Positions 40,961-52,723 of a DNA stretch of 64,000 bases are shown piece after piece. The DNA is from Isoetes taiwanensis (Eukaryota; Streptophyta; Lycopodiopsida; Isoetales; Isoetaceae), in the NCBI GenBank assembly GCA_021234155.1, contig JAJEKV010000012.1, positions 7,282,448 through 7,346,447 of the forward strand, in the 5' to 3' direction. Below the pieces are notes generated by a model. It made no database searches. It was not told where the DNA came from and saw only the letters and a program-made list of their open reading frames with translations. Every line of letters begins with the position of its first letter. The stretch's first letter is position 1. A program made the translations under genes and the position numbers.

Positions 40961-43000
40961 GCCTGTGATGGATTAAGCGTGCTAGAGAGGATTGTAGAGC
41001 AGATTACAGGGCGTAACTTTTTGTCAGATAAGTTGAAGCAGGCCTGGAAGGATCTTCTTGGTTCTGAACTTAGACAAGAAGATTCAAGCAGCACTGTCAA
41101 TGAGCAGAAGCAGAAGCAGATTGAAAGCATGGGCATCAAGTTACAAAATTTCAATGTTTCCAAAGAGAAGGTTATCATCTTATGCATTCGGTTTTAGATT
41201 TTTAGTGGGAAAAATATTTTTGTGTTCCTTGCTTATTCTTTCAGCTGCTTGTAATTGCAGGTTTAGAAGAGTTAAAAGAGAGGATTTTATGTTTGAAGGC
41301 AGTATGTGCTTCACAGTTTGAGATTATGCAAGCTGTTACGGTTGACCATGAGTCTAAGGCTTCCACAACTGCTAAGAATATGAATGATATGTGTTAGAAT
41401 AGTGTATTCTGTGTGTTAGATGACTAGGCACGCATGCTTGATGCTGACATGGCATAGTCATTATGAGCCATAGTCATGCCTACTGACGTGGCACAGAGCG
41501 TGCCTTTTTGTTGCTGACATGGCAAGTCTATATAAGCCATAGTCACGCTGATAGGTGGTTTATCCAGTTGTGAGTCGAAGTAAGGCTAGTCATTTGTATC
41601 TTCTCTCTATTTTCAATTCATTGAAAATCTTTGAGTCTTTCAATATGAACAATGTGAGATTGTATTTTGAACGTTAAAACAGCTTATGTATGGTGTCACT
41701 CAACAGTGTGGGTTGGGTGTTGCAGTTTATTGCTGTCTGCAGCATCAAAAGCCGAAAGGCTGTTGACTGGTTTCAATCAGTAATGGCAGAGCAGCAATCT
41801 GAACTGGCTGCATTTGCCTAGCAGCAACCGGAGGTTGGTTGAACAAGTATACGAATGTTTTCCGTCTTCTTTAGGTTATTTATTTTTTATCGTACTCCTT
41901 CCAGGTTGCATTTAAGAGTAGAGAAGCTGCAGGCTTGATTCTCACTATCATGAAGGATTTCTTTGTAAGCCTTGATGGAAATATTTCTGAGTTGGGGCAA
42001 TACATGGATGCTTCCCAAAGGACACGTGATCAATCTCTTGCTGATCTACATCAAGCTTATGAGGTTGCTATTGCTAGAGTAAAGAATAAGATTTACATAA
42101 AAATGGAACACATATTAATATTCTTTCATGATAGGATCAGATGAGGCAAGACGAGAACGATTTATTGACAGAAATGCAAATCTATTGGCAGGCACTATGC
42201 ATGAAACAAGAGAGTTTGTGAGTCCATTGTTGTTGATCTTATCTTATCCACTCAATATCTTACATTATAATACTTTCAGATTGCCGCTAGAGTGAAGAAT
42301 TTAAGGGACAGCTCAATAGAGGAGTCCAAAGTCCTACATCAAGGAATGACAAAGGCCCATGAAGTTATATGCAAAGCACAAGAACGGCTGCATGCATTCA
42401 ATGATGAAGCAGAAGCAAATGCTCTAGAGGCCTTAGCCTTTTTGGCTGCAAAGCATTGTCGCATGGAGGAATTGCTTCAACATTGGTATGTTGTCTGCTT
42501 TAAAAAATGTAGATATTATTTGAATGAACCTGCTTATTCGTGTTTCAATACAGCGTGAAAGACCACGGCAACCTGGCGATCAATGGCATACTACAGTTGC
42601 CTCATTGCAGAAGCTCGAAGGTGATCATGTTCCATCTGTTGTTTCAAACACGAATTCACTGTGGACTTTATTGAGAGTAAGAGCATGTACAATAGTTCTG
42701 CTGATGCGCTTCTGTTGACATCTAGAATAACTATGATAAATTTGTTGTGTTTTTCACATATCTTCACAGATACCTGTACTGCTAAGAAAGAAGAAGTGAA
42801 CTCCATGCAATCAAGTATGACATCATATTCTCTTGATGTTGGAAACTTAGAAGCATGCCATAAATCCAATCTTGAGGAGGTGCATAACCAAACAAGCTTT
42901 TACCTGAAGGACAAGTACCTGGACAATCATCAGGACATGGTTTGGCGCTGTGGACTGATGAGTTATACGATGCCTACACATAATCTTCTTGCCCCTTAGT
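40961..43000 (+). pseudogene. Kinesin-5 (BimC-type) tail gene, disrupted by an LTR
   Basis: Exons read by eye: 40961-41170, 41245-41391 (continuing to about 41653 after the LTR), 41726-41833, 41905-42078, about 42138-42225, 42280-42485, 42554-42676 and about 42770-43000. Wording follows the kinesin-5 stalk/tail: LEELKERILCLKAVCASQ, VMAEQQSELAAFA, FFVSLDGNISELGQYMDASQ, RVKNLRDSSIEESKVLHQGM, DQWHTTVASLQKLEGDHVPS and KSNLEEVHNQTSFYLKDKYL. Kinesin-5 motors slide spindle microtubules apart. A TAG stands at 41819-41821 where the family has Gln (AAFA-Q-QQ). A 251-bp LTR splits the second exon. Two donors (42078, 42676) lack one G for the frame to continue. The motor domain is not in the window. Confidence 0.7.
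41392..41642 (+). repeat. LTR of copia B inside the kinesin-5 exon, with target-site duplication
   Basis: TGTTAGAATAG...GTCTTTCA, 251 bases, flanked by ATATG on both sides (41387-41391 and 41643-41647). Alone it would be called a solo LTR. The LTR start adds TGT TAG directly after the exon, ending the frame. Confidence 0.9.
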
Positions 43001-43051
43001 TGCAAATCGATAATCGGTACACCAAGCAGTTGAATCTATGATATCAAGGGC

Positions 43052-43358
43052 ATGGCAAGTGGCGACACTAGCCTTGGGACTGACGTCTCTGGATCTGTCC
43101 CGGTAAATCACTTTTCACATTCTTTATGCTTATCTTAGTATTTAGTTCTCAGATCTGGCATGGAGATATTGGGTTTGCGAACTTCTGAAAGAAATACCTT
43201 GCATTTTAGTGGATCTTGGTTTTAGGTCTCGTTGTTGGATGAAATTGCAAGGCGAAATCTTTTAGTTGCTATTGAGTATAATAATTGCTTAATAGCATCA
43301 TTTTTTAATATCCTGCAGGCTGCTCCAGGTCCAGACCATTTTGTACTTCAATTTCAAG
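43052..43358 (+). CDS. First exons of a gene downstream of the kinesin (possibly the Yip1 gene start)
   Basis: Exon 43052-43102 encodes 17 residues, MASGDTSLGTDVSGSVP, with donor GTAAAT; exon 43226-43276 encodes 17 residues, VSLLDEIARRNLLVAIE; exon 43319-43358 encodes AAPGPDHFVLQFQ. Acceptors are TTTTAG and CCTGCAG. The second donor appears as GAG|TATAAT, one G short, as at two kinesin donors. The frame then continues. No family is recognised from these 47 residues; position and strand suggest the N-terminal, cytosolic part of the Yip1-type protein. Confidence 0.4.
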
Positions 43359-43920
43359 GTATTCTGATTTTGGAAACTTGTCAAAATATGATTGCATTGC
43401 ACATTTGCTTAGTACTATCTAAAAGTAGAGGGCCTGCTTATATGGATGCATGTTTGTTTAGTTTTTATGCACTCATATGTTGGCAAAATATATTGCATTA
43501 TTGAGCAATAGAATGCCCTTAGGATGTACTTATGAGAAGCTCAGTGAGATTCAGTATGAAAACGTGGATTGTATGGATGTGTCAAGATTTTTGTAGCGCA
43601 CACACATCATCATTATTCTAATTTCAGCATCTTGCTTGTAGAATCTAACCTTTAAACTTTTCCACCAAATGAAGCAAGGAGGAAAACTAAGCTGGATCTT
43701 ACAAACCTCGGCCGGATGTGCATGGTATACGGTCATCCTCTATTATGCTCGTCATATTATAAATGGAAGATAGAAAGGAGTAAATACCGCGAACTTTACG
43801 TATTTTGTTACTGCAATAATGTCTACGATCAAATAACTTCTTTGAAACCGGATAACTTCTCAAAACTCGGCCCGAGAAGCGCCGCTACTCCTCGGAAGAA
43901 TCGAGAGGATATTTCAATAT

Positions 43921-44876
43921 AGTCTCATATCGTCCCTTACTTCAACGTGGAGACCTCGGATGTCATAGAGAAGATTCGTGATTCATTTCTACCTTACAGA
44001 GGAGACTTCGTGGAGAAAACAACAAGTATCAACCCAGACATGTGAGCCATCAATATTTTGTTGACACCAAGTAACGGTTTAGATATTGGCATTCCATATT
44101 TCGTTAATGAACTTTTGGTGAATCACACCGGCGATTCGTGTAGTATCGGATAGTCTTTGTTGAGTATCAACAATGATCACGGGCCCAAATTTCGTGTGTT
44201 TGGTATCTTAAAGGCATCATTATGTTTTAGAGATGCTTCATCTAGTAAGGATATTTGCTGAAAGAATGTCAAAAGCAGAATATATCATCTGGTCTCACCA
44301 TATTCTACTATGTAGGGAAGTGACTTTTGGAACAAAGAGTAATGGATTGTTTTCTTTCATGTTTGGATATGGACCCTTTTGGATCTGCACAACACTCATC
44401 TTTGTCTTCTTTGCATTAGGGAATTTTAAAAACATATCGTCTACTAAAACAAGCTCTAAGGGGCGGATCATTGGCATTATGATATCAACAAGGTCTCTTG
44501 GTCACTGGCTTGTTTTATGGATATGTTGGGATTATTCCATTGGCTCTGTACTTTTGTTGAGATACCTTGGCGTTTCCATAAAGCCTTATCAGTTTGTAGT
44601 GTCTATATGGTTATTCACTCTTAAGTATTCATTAGGCCTCGGTATGCATCGTGCTCCTTTATTTTTCTTCAGGTTTCATGCTTATAAAATGTTGATGTTT
44701 GATGTTTGTTGTGGCGGTTTCTTTTCGTTGTCCCGGTTGAAATATTCAAGTGGGTCATAGTTGGCTGGCCGGGCACCGATATCGCCATGTTTTTGCCTAT
44801 CAACTTGAGATCACACATAGAGGCGCAAGTGACAAGATTTGCGGTGTATACCCATGCACAATTGGTATGCAAGTAA
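43921..44876 (+). pseudogene. Yip1-family (YIPF1/2-like) membrane protein, frame disturbed
   Basis: Exon at about 43928-44031: PYFNVETSDVIEKIRDSFLP then GDFVEKTTSINPDM, the cytosolic segment before the membrane domain. After an intron, 44363 onward: GYGPFWICTTLIFVFFALGN (first membrane helix), INKVSWSLACF, YGYVGIIPLALYF (second helix), LCLYGYSL-type wording, VVPVEIFKWVIVG, and MFLPINLRSHIEAQVTRFAV up to TAA 44874-44876. These come from three frames. Yip1 proteins are five-helix Golgi/endosome proteins that bind Rab GTPases. Frame changes fall at places poor in CTG/CAG, so sequence error is possible and the gene may be intact. Confidence 0.65.
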
Positions 44877-46939
44877 TTTTTTTATTTCGTCGCCATGATT
44901 TTGGTACTTTTTGGCGTGGTTGAGTCTCGATGCAGACAATTTTGATAAAACCATTTTGCTTGGGTGCTTTGCTTTGTTATTTTCTCATTATTTATGCAAT
45001 AGTGAATACTTGCCAAAACATTGCATGGTGGATCTTCATGACCATGCAAGAACTTTGGCTTTTTCCATGTTTGCCATTTCTAGCTTTTTAAAGAGGTCCC
45101 AAAGGTAACAAGAAGGAGAAAGATAAAGGGAAACAACAATTGTCTTGTTTTCTATTTTTTTGAACAAATATTTTGTGGCTTCTAGTTGTATCTTACATCC
45201 ATGTATATATACTCTTGATCGAAATCATCATATTAGTTGTTCTTGTTTTACTTGCTGGATCTCATCACCTCAATATTTCCCACACATGCAAAACTATAGT
45301 CTACGCCTCCCCGTGTCATCAAAAGATTGTATCCACAATGTTATGTCCTAATATTATCCATTGTGGTAAATATTGCATGCATGTTTGTTATGGGCTAATA
45401 ATAATAATCTGATGCGGTGGCATTATTGGTCGCATGTTTTCCTACCCTAGTCTAGGGGTATGCGCCTTGGTAGATCCTAGACTAGGGGGCACAATCGAGT
45501 GTTTAATAAATAAATATGGTTGCAAGAGTTGCCTTAGGAGAATGCCGCTATGGATGGACATAGCGACATTGCATCGAGATGGTCTTCTGGTAGTCACACC
45601 TAACTGATAGGATGCAGCCACATGGCCTTGCCATGCTGGCAAGGAGCTCATCAAGATTAGGAAGCGACATAATCTGTGAGAGGCCAAGAGGGCTGATGCG
45701 GGAGTAGAGGTTGCAGAGCAGGAGCAAGGCTTCCAAGAGAAATTATCGGTGGGGATTTTATTTGTGCTAGGGAGTTGCTACAGCTCCTAGCTCTCAAGCA
45801 AAAGTAATTGGTAAGTTCTGAGATAGATGGATGTGGCAGATGCCATAGTCGCTCTATCTTATAGAACTAAAGGAAGATCAAGGAATCCTTCTCAGTATCA
45901 ATTAATCTCCACTTGGGTAGTATTAGGCTACCCAAGAACTCCCTTCTGATGAACACTTGGAAATAGCTTAGTGCCCCCTGTGTATATCTCGTGATAAACC
46001 GAGATGCTTGCGGTTATTTTGGATTGTTGGCATGGCGATTGGAGTCTGCTATTGCAAATAATAAGCAAGCAAACAAAAACCTTATATACCTTGAACCTCT
46101 CCACGGTATTCTCTTGGTAGAACTTAATGATGAGCTACACGGCTTATTGGAGTGAAGGATCCTTAGTGTTAGTGAGATGGTATGTGGCACCCGGTATGGG
46201 GCCGGTGTCATATACTGTAACGATCTAACTAGTGAAAGGATGCCCGATTATATTCAGTAGGGTGTCATGAACACTGGACATACTACAAAATGGATGAGCA
46301 CCTGTGGTGCTATCCGTAGGGACTTTATGCGTGGCATACCGCGACGGTCAAGTTAGGATCTATCATGTGCTTTTCACAAAGATTAGTTTTACGTAGACTT
46401 GTAGAATTTGCATTTTCTGCTCTCCCGCCAAAAAAATTGTGAGGTCCACGATCCTACAAATGCATTGCAAGGTCGGTAGTATACCCCATGTGATTTTGAT
46501 GATAGGGCAACTCAGCCTCTAGCTTCATGACTAAAAATCCGTGGAAACTTATCTTCACATCCCTGCACATTGTAGGTATGTTCAAAAAAATTTACTTCTT
46601 CGCCTATAGTAATCGAGCATGCTTAGTGTTCAAACCAACACTCAACTACTCAGTTACATACATAATTCGATCGAGGGGCACTTGTGGACGGGCCTTTAAG
46701 AACATGGTAGGGATCTAATTTAATTTAAACATTGAGTCGGCAGATATGGTGGAGACTTCGAATTCCACATGGTTAGATTTAAGCTACTTTACCCACTAGA
46801 AAGTAGAAGGCAACCCTCTGTGCTCAGCACCTTGTTTAAATTGCATTGCGAACCCGAAGCTATAATGCCATGCCAAACATGGTTTCATATTCCAAAAACA
46901 AAAGTTCCATGTGCTTTGAGTAGGTCTAAATATAAGGCC
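44877..46939. other. No gene seen; one large stem-loop
   Basis: An inverted repeat CCCTAGTCTAGG (45445-45456) / CCTAGACTAGGG (45476-45487) with a 19-base loop is the only clear structure. At 46776-46850 a segment resembles 51911-51975 (TTTAAGC(T/C)AC..., GGCAACCCTC(T/C)GTGC), so it is a dispersed repeat, probably LINE-derived. Confidence 0.45.
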
Positions 46940-47130
46940 AAAATGCGCCCACGAAACAAACCAAAAGTATGCACGTTTTGCGGATCCTAGAATAGTAAGC
47001 GATTTCACCAAAAAAGTATAAGACTCAAAATGCCCCCACAAACAAGCCAAAAGTATGCACGTTTTGCAGATAGTAGAATAGTGAGCGGTGTAACGATTTG
47101 GCCATAAAATTTAAGCCCAAAATGCCTATA
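46940..47130. repeat. Two-and-a-half-copy tandem repeat, period 87
   Basis: AAAATGC(G/C)CCCACGAAACAA-type units start at 46940 and 47027, both containing AAAAGTATGCACGTTTTGC and TAGAATAGT(A/G)AGCG; a third partial start, AAAATGCC, stands at about 47121. The region is non-coding. Confidence 0.7.
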
Positions 47131-47408
47131 TAACTCAAATTTGAAAAAAAGAATGCATAAAATATGCCAAACTCCCATAACTCAAAAAAAGGCACAAAAT
47201 ATGTCAAAACGAATGCACGCTTGGCGTGCCCAAAAATTCGGAAATCAAACTTATGTTTTCAAAATTTTGCTCGAATGTGGAATCAGTTCAATCTATTCTT
47301 TTGGATTTTTTTAACTTTAATGCTCTTCCGTGAAGCTGGAATTGGTTGAACCTGTTAATATTGGCAATCTATATCTAGTTTTGAATCCTAAGTTTGAAAC
47401 TTCTGTGC

Positions 47409-48217
47409 TTCTTCTTGGTCGATCTTTGGCTTCCCCTTTCATCATTTCATAGTGAAACTGTGCTTCTTGATTTGTGGCGCCTGATTCATGTTTTATACTT
47501 GCTCCGCTGAAAAAATTAGATCAAAAGTGTAGGAACAAATTAAAATTTCATGTTGGGCCCATTTGTGCTTCCTTTTTGTGCTTCCTTCTGCAGCCTCTTC
47601 ATCGATCCCTGGCTTCCCTCTTCATCCGTTTATGTTGCAGATGTTTTTCTTGGATTGCTTCTGCCCACAAGAAGACATTAGCACAAGATGCATTAATTTT
47701 GTGCTTTCTATCTTGCAGATGACTAAATCTGAGTCCTGCAAACTGCCCATGAAATCACATTCACCATGATCGTGAGTTTGGATTGGACTACAATACTAAA
47801 TGATTGAATGCAGCATAAAGGAAAAAGAGGTACCTGATTTGGTATGTTATCCAATCTGTGCCCAAAATATCTCTAAAGTCTGTTGCATTTTGAATCTCCA
47901 ATCCATTAACCTGCAGAAATGGGCTTCCTGAATTCAAAATTCATATTACGCCTAGTTTGTGCTTCTTTATTGTGTTTTTTCGTGGAACTTCTTGCTCAAT
48001 CCCTGATTTCTCCTTTCATCTTTTCTGCTGCAGATATGCTCATTGGATTCATTATGGCCGCTTTGATTCATATTATCTGGTTGCTTCTCAAAAAATAAGA
48101 TTCAAAGTGCACACAAGCGAAAGATTGCTTTTCTAAGAAATTTCTTTTTGGAAAATATGTCCTCTTGCGGGTTCTTGATCGATCCCTGACTTCTCCTTTC
48201 ATCCTTTCATGCTGCAG
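47409..48217 (+). repeat. Four dispersed copies of a 45-bp unit ending in TGCTGCAG
   Basis: Related blocks lie at 47409-47456, 47594-47640, 47989-48033 and 48171-48217. Consensus features are CTTGATCGATCCCTG, CTTCTCCTTTCATC and TTTCATGCTGCAG. The end is shaped like a pyrimidine tract plus splice acceptor. Short frames after each AG (ATGTTTTTCTTGGATT, ATATGCTCATTGGATT) are also alike, so whole intron-exon joints may be duplicated. Confidence 0.55.
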
Positions 48218-49941
48218 GTGTGCTTCTTTGATTCACCATGACAAAACCAAGGGCTTCTTAGAGTCTTGGTGTCCCCCTGGCAGCATGCCATCTCTCTTCA
48301 TATAATGCCCAGCCCATCTCTGTATGCAAAGAGGAGTTTGTATGCATCTCTGTATGCATCTCTATAGGTGAGCGGATCCTGCAAGTTTGTTTATGTGGTA
48401 GCCTTATAGAGCCGAGGATGTGAAACTGCCTAGTGGCGGAAGAAGGCGCCTAACGAAGCATTGCACAGGACACTCTATTTGAAGCATACCTCTGCTTGTA
48501 GATTTGAAGCGTTGCACATGACACTATTTTTCATGGAGCTCCATCAGCGGCACAAGTTGGTTTGATTCAAGAGAACATCCAAATTTGAAGGTAATAAGCA
48601 TGATTTTGTTGCCAGCCTCCTGCTAAAGTTATTGCCCTTTATTTATTTAACCGGGAAGCATTCAGCTTCTAGGTGGAGCCGATTGGATATGCCTGCAACT
48701 TGCAAACTGCAAATGTCGGGGAACTGCCTAACCTATAATGGTGTCTATTTCTATGAAGATACTATAAATATATTTACGAGTAATGCTTTTGCATTTCATA
48801 AGTAGTAGGACATCCTGCTTTACAGTTTAATGATTTTAAGACAGATTTTAGTACAGCAGTTTCATTTGGAGGCAGGTGCTTGGGGATTTATTATTGCTAA
48901 CAAGGGCTTTGGTTTTACACATTCTCAAGTTGTAAAGCACGCCAAGCATGATTTGCAAGTAAGAGCAAATCCCTGCATTTGAATAAGCATGATACTATTA
49001 GTTTACTTTATTTCCAAAACGCTTGTTTTATTTTAGTCCTCATATATATCTTCAATATATGCTTTTAAATTTCTAATCCTTGCATTTGCACAGAGGATTG
49101 TTTGCTTTGTGTGTTCTTATTATCTTATATAACATAATATTCTTCTAGTTTTCCTGTTCAACATAAGGTGTCCTTCAATCCTTCTAGCTTTCTTATTGTT
49201 ACTTATTCAATGGAGATTTTTAAAGCGAATAGAAATACGTAATTTCTTTATTAAGTGCATTGCCCATTGACTTCAATTCACGCCAAGCGTGATTTGCTAA
49301 AGTTTTATATACAATCTTTCTATGGGTCTTTTACATTTGCAGGCTCAAAAGAGCCATGTATTTTAGGACAATTCCAACGTTAAAGCTGATATGGAGTGTC
49401 TAGCATACGGCCAGTATATGCTCTATATTTAATCTTAGTGGAACCACTTTGAAACATTTTGTTGGATTTTATTGAGCTTTTATATGCAACATAATGAATG
49501 CTTGTTTTGTCTTATGCTACTGGTATGACAGTAGCAGATGTTGTCAAAGTGCATCCAGAATTAGATAGGAGTAAGGACATGGACCCCCTATCTTGAGTCT
49601 TATTTAATTAAAAAGAGATTAGTTCCTCCGTGATGTAAGCTTTATATCCAGTCAATACAATGTAAAAAGTGTTTTGTACATACCAATGTGTTGTTGTCTA
49701 CATATGCTAATCAAACATCACTTTTCTCTCGATAATCAAAGTAGTAATTAAAATACTTGCTAAATATATAATAAAATTTGTATTCTTGCATAATAACATC
49801 TCATACACCTCAACACAACATTAAGAAAGGGGTATGGAAAAGTGGCATGCTTTTGGAACAGACATAAACCCAATTTAAATGAATGATGGTTAGATCGTAA
49901 ATGGTCTGAGTTGTTTCCGAGGTTTTGATAAGTTTACTTGT
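48218..49941. other. No gene seen
   Basis: AT-rich, scattered short frames; CACGCCAAGC(A/G)TGATTTGC occurs at 48937 and 49279. Probably old transposon sequence. Confidence 0.4.
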
Positions 49942-51195
49942 ATGAATCATGCAGGCTCGAGTACCATTGATTACTTTTTGGCAATGAACTTGGATTTGAT
50001 CCAGGAATGCGTCATTAGTGAAAAGTTGCCAGAGTCAGACCATCTACCTTTGCGTATCACACTCAAAACTAAGCTTGGAATTGAATTACAGCAACCTCAT
50101 TTTCAGCCTAGACTAAGGGAGGATTACAAACATGCTAAATCATATAAATGCTTGATTGAAACATTATTTGATGAGGTTTACTGGAAGGGAAGTCTGTAAG
50201 AAGTTACAACCTTTTCACGCCTAATACTAGAAGCAGCAGACATGACATTCGGCTACACAAAGAAGCACATCAAAAATAAAGAATGCAGTGAAGCACAGTC
50301 CAAATTGCCAAGGCATTGTCTCAGAAGCCAGCCTATTAGATCAAAGAAGCGCATTTATCTATAGAAGCTATATCACTCACTAACACTACATACAAGCTCA
50401 TTGTCAAAATCATGGCAGAAAGGCTTAAAGGGGTTCTGATGGAAGCTATAGATACTGTGCAGTCTGGCTTCTTACCTAATAGGAATATTTTAGACAACTT
50501 TGTGGGAGCACATGACGGTCTTCATTGGAATAAATTATCAAAACAGAATTGCATGTTGCTCAAGCTGGATTTTAGCAGGGCTTACGATACAATTAAATGG
50601 CCTTTCCTTTATAGAGCCATGAAGAGGTTGGACTTTTCTGAAGACTTTGTGAAGCAGGTTCATGGTTTCAATGTTAAAGCCTGCTCTTCCATATTGATAA
50701 ATGGTGACCCTACAGAATTTTTTCCTATCCAAAGAGGGGTAAGACAGGGATGCCCTCTGGCTCCCTATCTTTTTCTCATAGTGGCAGAAATGGTAACTCG
50801 TGCTACTAAGAATTTGCTGCTAGCGTTTAAACCTACCACAACAAGAAAACGTCCTCGCGTTGATGCAGTATATTGATGACACGTTTTGTTTCTTACAGAA
50901 TGATGGAAGTAGTATAAGAAACTTCTTGGATATGTTAAGGTTGCTTGGAAAGGCTTCAGGGGTCTGCCTAAACAGAGACAAATGTGTAACAATTCTGGAG
51001 ACAGATAGCATTTTCATAGAAGGTATTAAAGTCCTTCCAAAGGACTCAGCTACCAAACTTCTAGGCTTGCCTTTAGCCTTGAATATGAATATTCATGGAT
51101 TGTGGTCATCAATTGTGAACAGGATTAAAAAAAAACTGACACAGTACCTAAAACTCTTTTTCTGGCTGGTAGGATTGAAATTGCAAACAACGTGA
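49942..51195 (+). pseudogene. LINE ORF2 fragment: endonuclease end and reverse transcriptase
   Basis: Endonuclease end: STIDYFLAMNLDLIQECVIS and ESDHLPLRI (the catalytic S-D-H near 50035). RT from 50412: AERLKGVLMEAIDTVQSGFL, NRNILDNFVGAHDGLHW, LLKLDFSRAYDTIKWPFLYR (first catalytic Asp), IQRGVRQGCPLAPYLFLIVA and, after a frameshift at about 50860, MQYIDDTFCFLQNDGS, the Y-I-D-D active site. About 200 bases are missing between endonuclease and RT. The order and motifs are those of a plant non-LTR element. Confidence 0.85.
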
Positions 51196-51497
51196 TCACT
51201 AGCACCCATCTATACTTCTCCTCTGTCATAATAGTAGAAAAGGCATCTTATGAATAGTTGGAGATTGCTAGGGATATTTAGTTGACTAGTAATCCAGTTA
51301 TTTGCAATCCAATTGCATCAGGTATTAGCTAGGTTGACCAACATGTTTGATGTGAATACAAGAGTTTGAGTAAATAATGAAGCCCATCAAGTCAATTTAC
51401 CAGTCAATAATGAAGCCCATCAAGTCACTCTTTGTAGCTCTTAACTATCAACAACAAATCGAATCAGAAGAAAAGAAGAACTTACTTAAGCTTAACA

Positions 51498-52403
51498 CTA
51501 GTTTATTAGATAGGCTAATTTTTTGAATATTATCAACAACTCCAACAAGCCCTTGAGTGATCTAGAATGGATGGATTGCTGGAGCTCTACTTCTAAGGTG
51601 CCCAAGAATTGGATTAAAATACGGAGTAAGGACATCCGCAAACCAAATGACAAATATTTGACAATTGCATTGCAAGGCCTGTTTAATGTAGACTGGAATC
51701 TATATTTTGTTAATAGGAGCCCTGCAGCAATGTCCTCGATCTCAATCAAAGCATTGAAGATGATGCATTGGGGCCGTGAACGAATGTTTTCCCTTGTTCT
51801 ATCATGGACATAATTTTCCTTTAAGCAAAGATCTTGATTCCAAATTTGCAAACCAAATATTTGGAATAACAAGCTTGATCGAGTAGACAGCTGGGGCTTG
51901 AGGGTGAAGTATGATTTAAGCCACTTCACCCTCAGGCCACAGTGGGCAACCCTCCGTGCGCAGCACCTTGTTAATCCTAGCAGTAATGTGCTTATTGTAT
52001 CCTTTCTTTAGTTCCCATAGGTAGTTAGCCTCCGCGGACGATAAAAATTGAATTCAATACTATTTATCTGCCACCCACCCTCACACCTTTCTCTACCACT
52101 TTGCTTGCAATGCTCTGTGCACTCTCTCATCCTTAGACCTTTTAATGATGCTAGAGACACCCTTGATTTTCAGCTTCTCAAATGACATATTTGATGCTAG
52201 GAAGAAGAAGCAAGACCAATTGAAATCGATGGCTTCCATGTCCTAAACTCCGGCTCCGGAGTCAGACCCCATGTTTCCTTGAAGCTCTTATCCCCAAGTG
52301 CATGGGATAAGCCAAAGCCACCCTTTTGGCGAATATGAGACCCCGTTGAACACGACTTTGCCACTAGCAGCCTCCATTCTAGCTCCAATTTGCCCCTCAT
52401 CAA
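51498..52403 (-). pseudogene. LINE-derived fragments (RT thumb and C-terminus)
   Basis: Minus frame 52403-52197: GKLELEWRLLVAKSCSTGSH then RQKGGFGLSHALGDKS, recalling the W..(V/L)..P(K)..GGLG(I/L) region after the RT of plant LINEs. Minus frame 51929-51498 may continue it (CLKENYVHDRTRENIRSRP). Orientation is opposite to the 50 kb RT fragment, so a second LINE copy or an inversion is involved. Confidence 0.45.
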
Positions 52404-52579
52404 TATGTTCTTCGGCTGTATAAAGTCGTGAATGCACCTTTTAGTTTGGTCTTAGCTTGAAATGTGATCGCAGCCTTCAAAATGTACCTATCACGATATC
52501 TCGACTATCTGAATATTCTGCACATACTCCATCTCCCTCATTACCATTACCATTACACTTACCATCCCTAAAGGGATCC

Positions 52580-52580
<1 letters not shown>

Positions 52581-52615
<35 letters not shown>
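52581..52615 (+). repeat. Poly-A run (35 A)
   Basis: Thirty-five A followed by GGGGAAAAAAAAA, 109 bases before the start codon of the EMB2004-like gene. It is either the tail of a plus-strand retroposon or a promoter-proximal A-tract. Confidence 0.85.
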
Positions 52616-52618
<3 letters not shown>

Positions 52619-52723
52619 GAAAAAAAAAGTTAGGGGTTTTCCTTGGCTAAATAGAACAGATTAAAATTACATTTCACTTGAAGACTCCTACACACCTTAA
52701 ACCTCTCGATAACTGTGCTATCT

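Noticed and set aside
45445-45487. Bacterial-type terminator
   Set aside because: The stem-loop has no T-run and the context is a plant genome; more likely a transposon relic.
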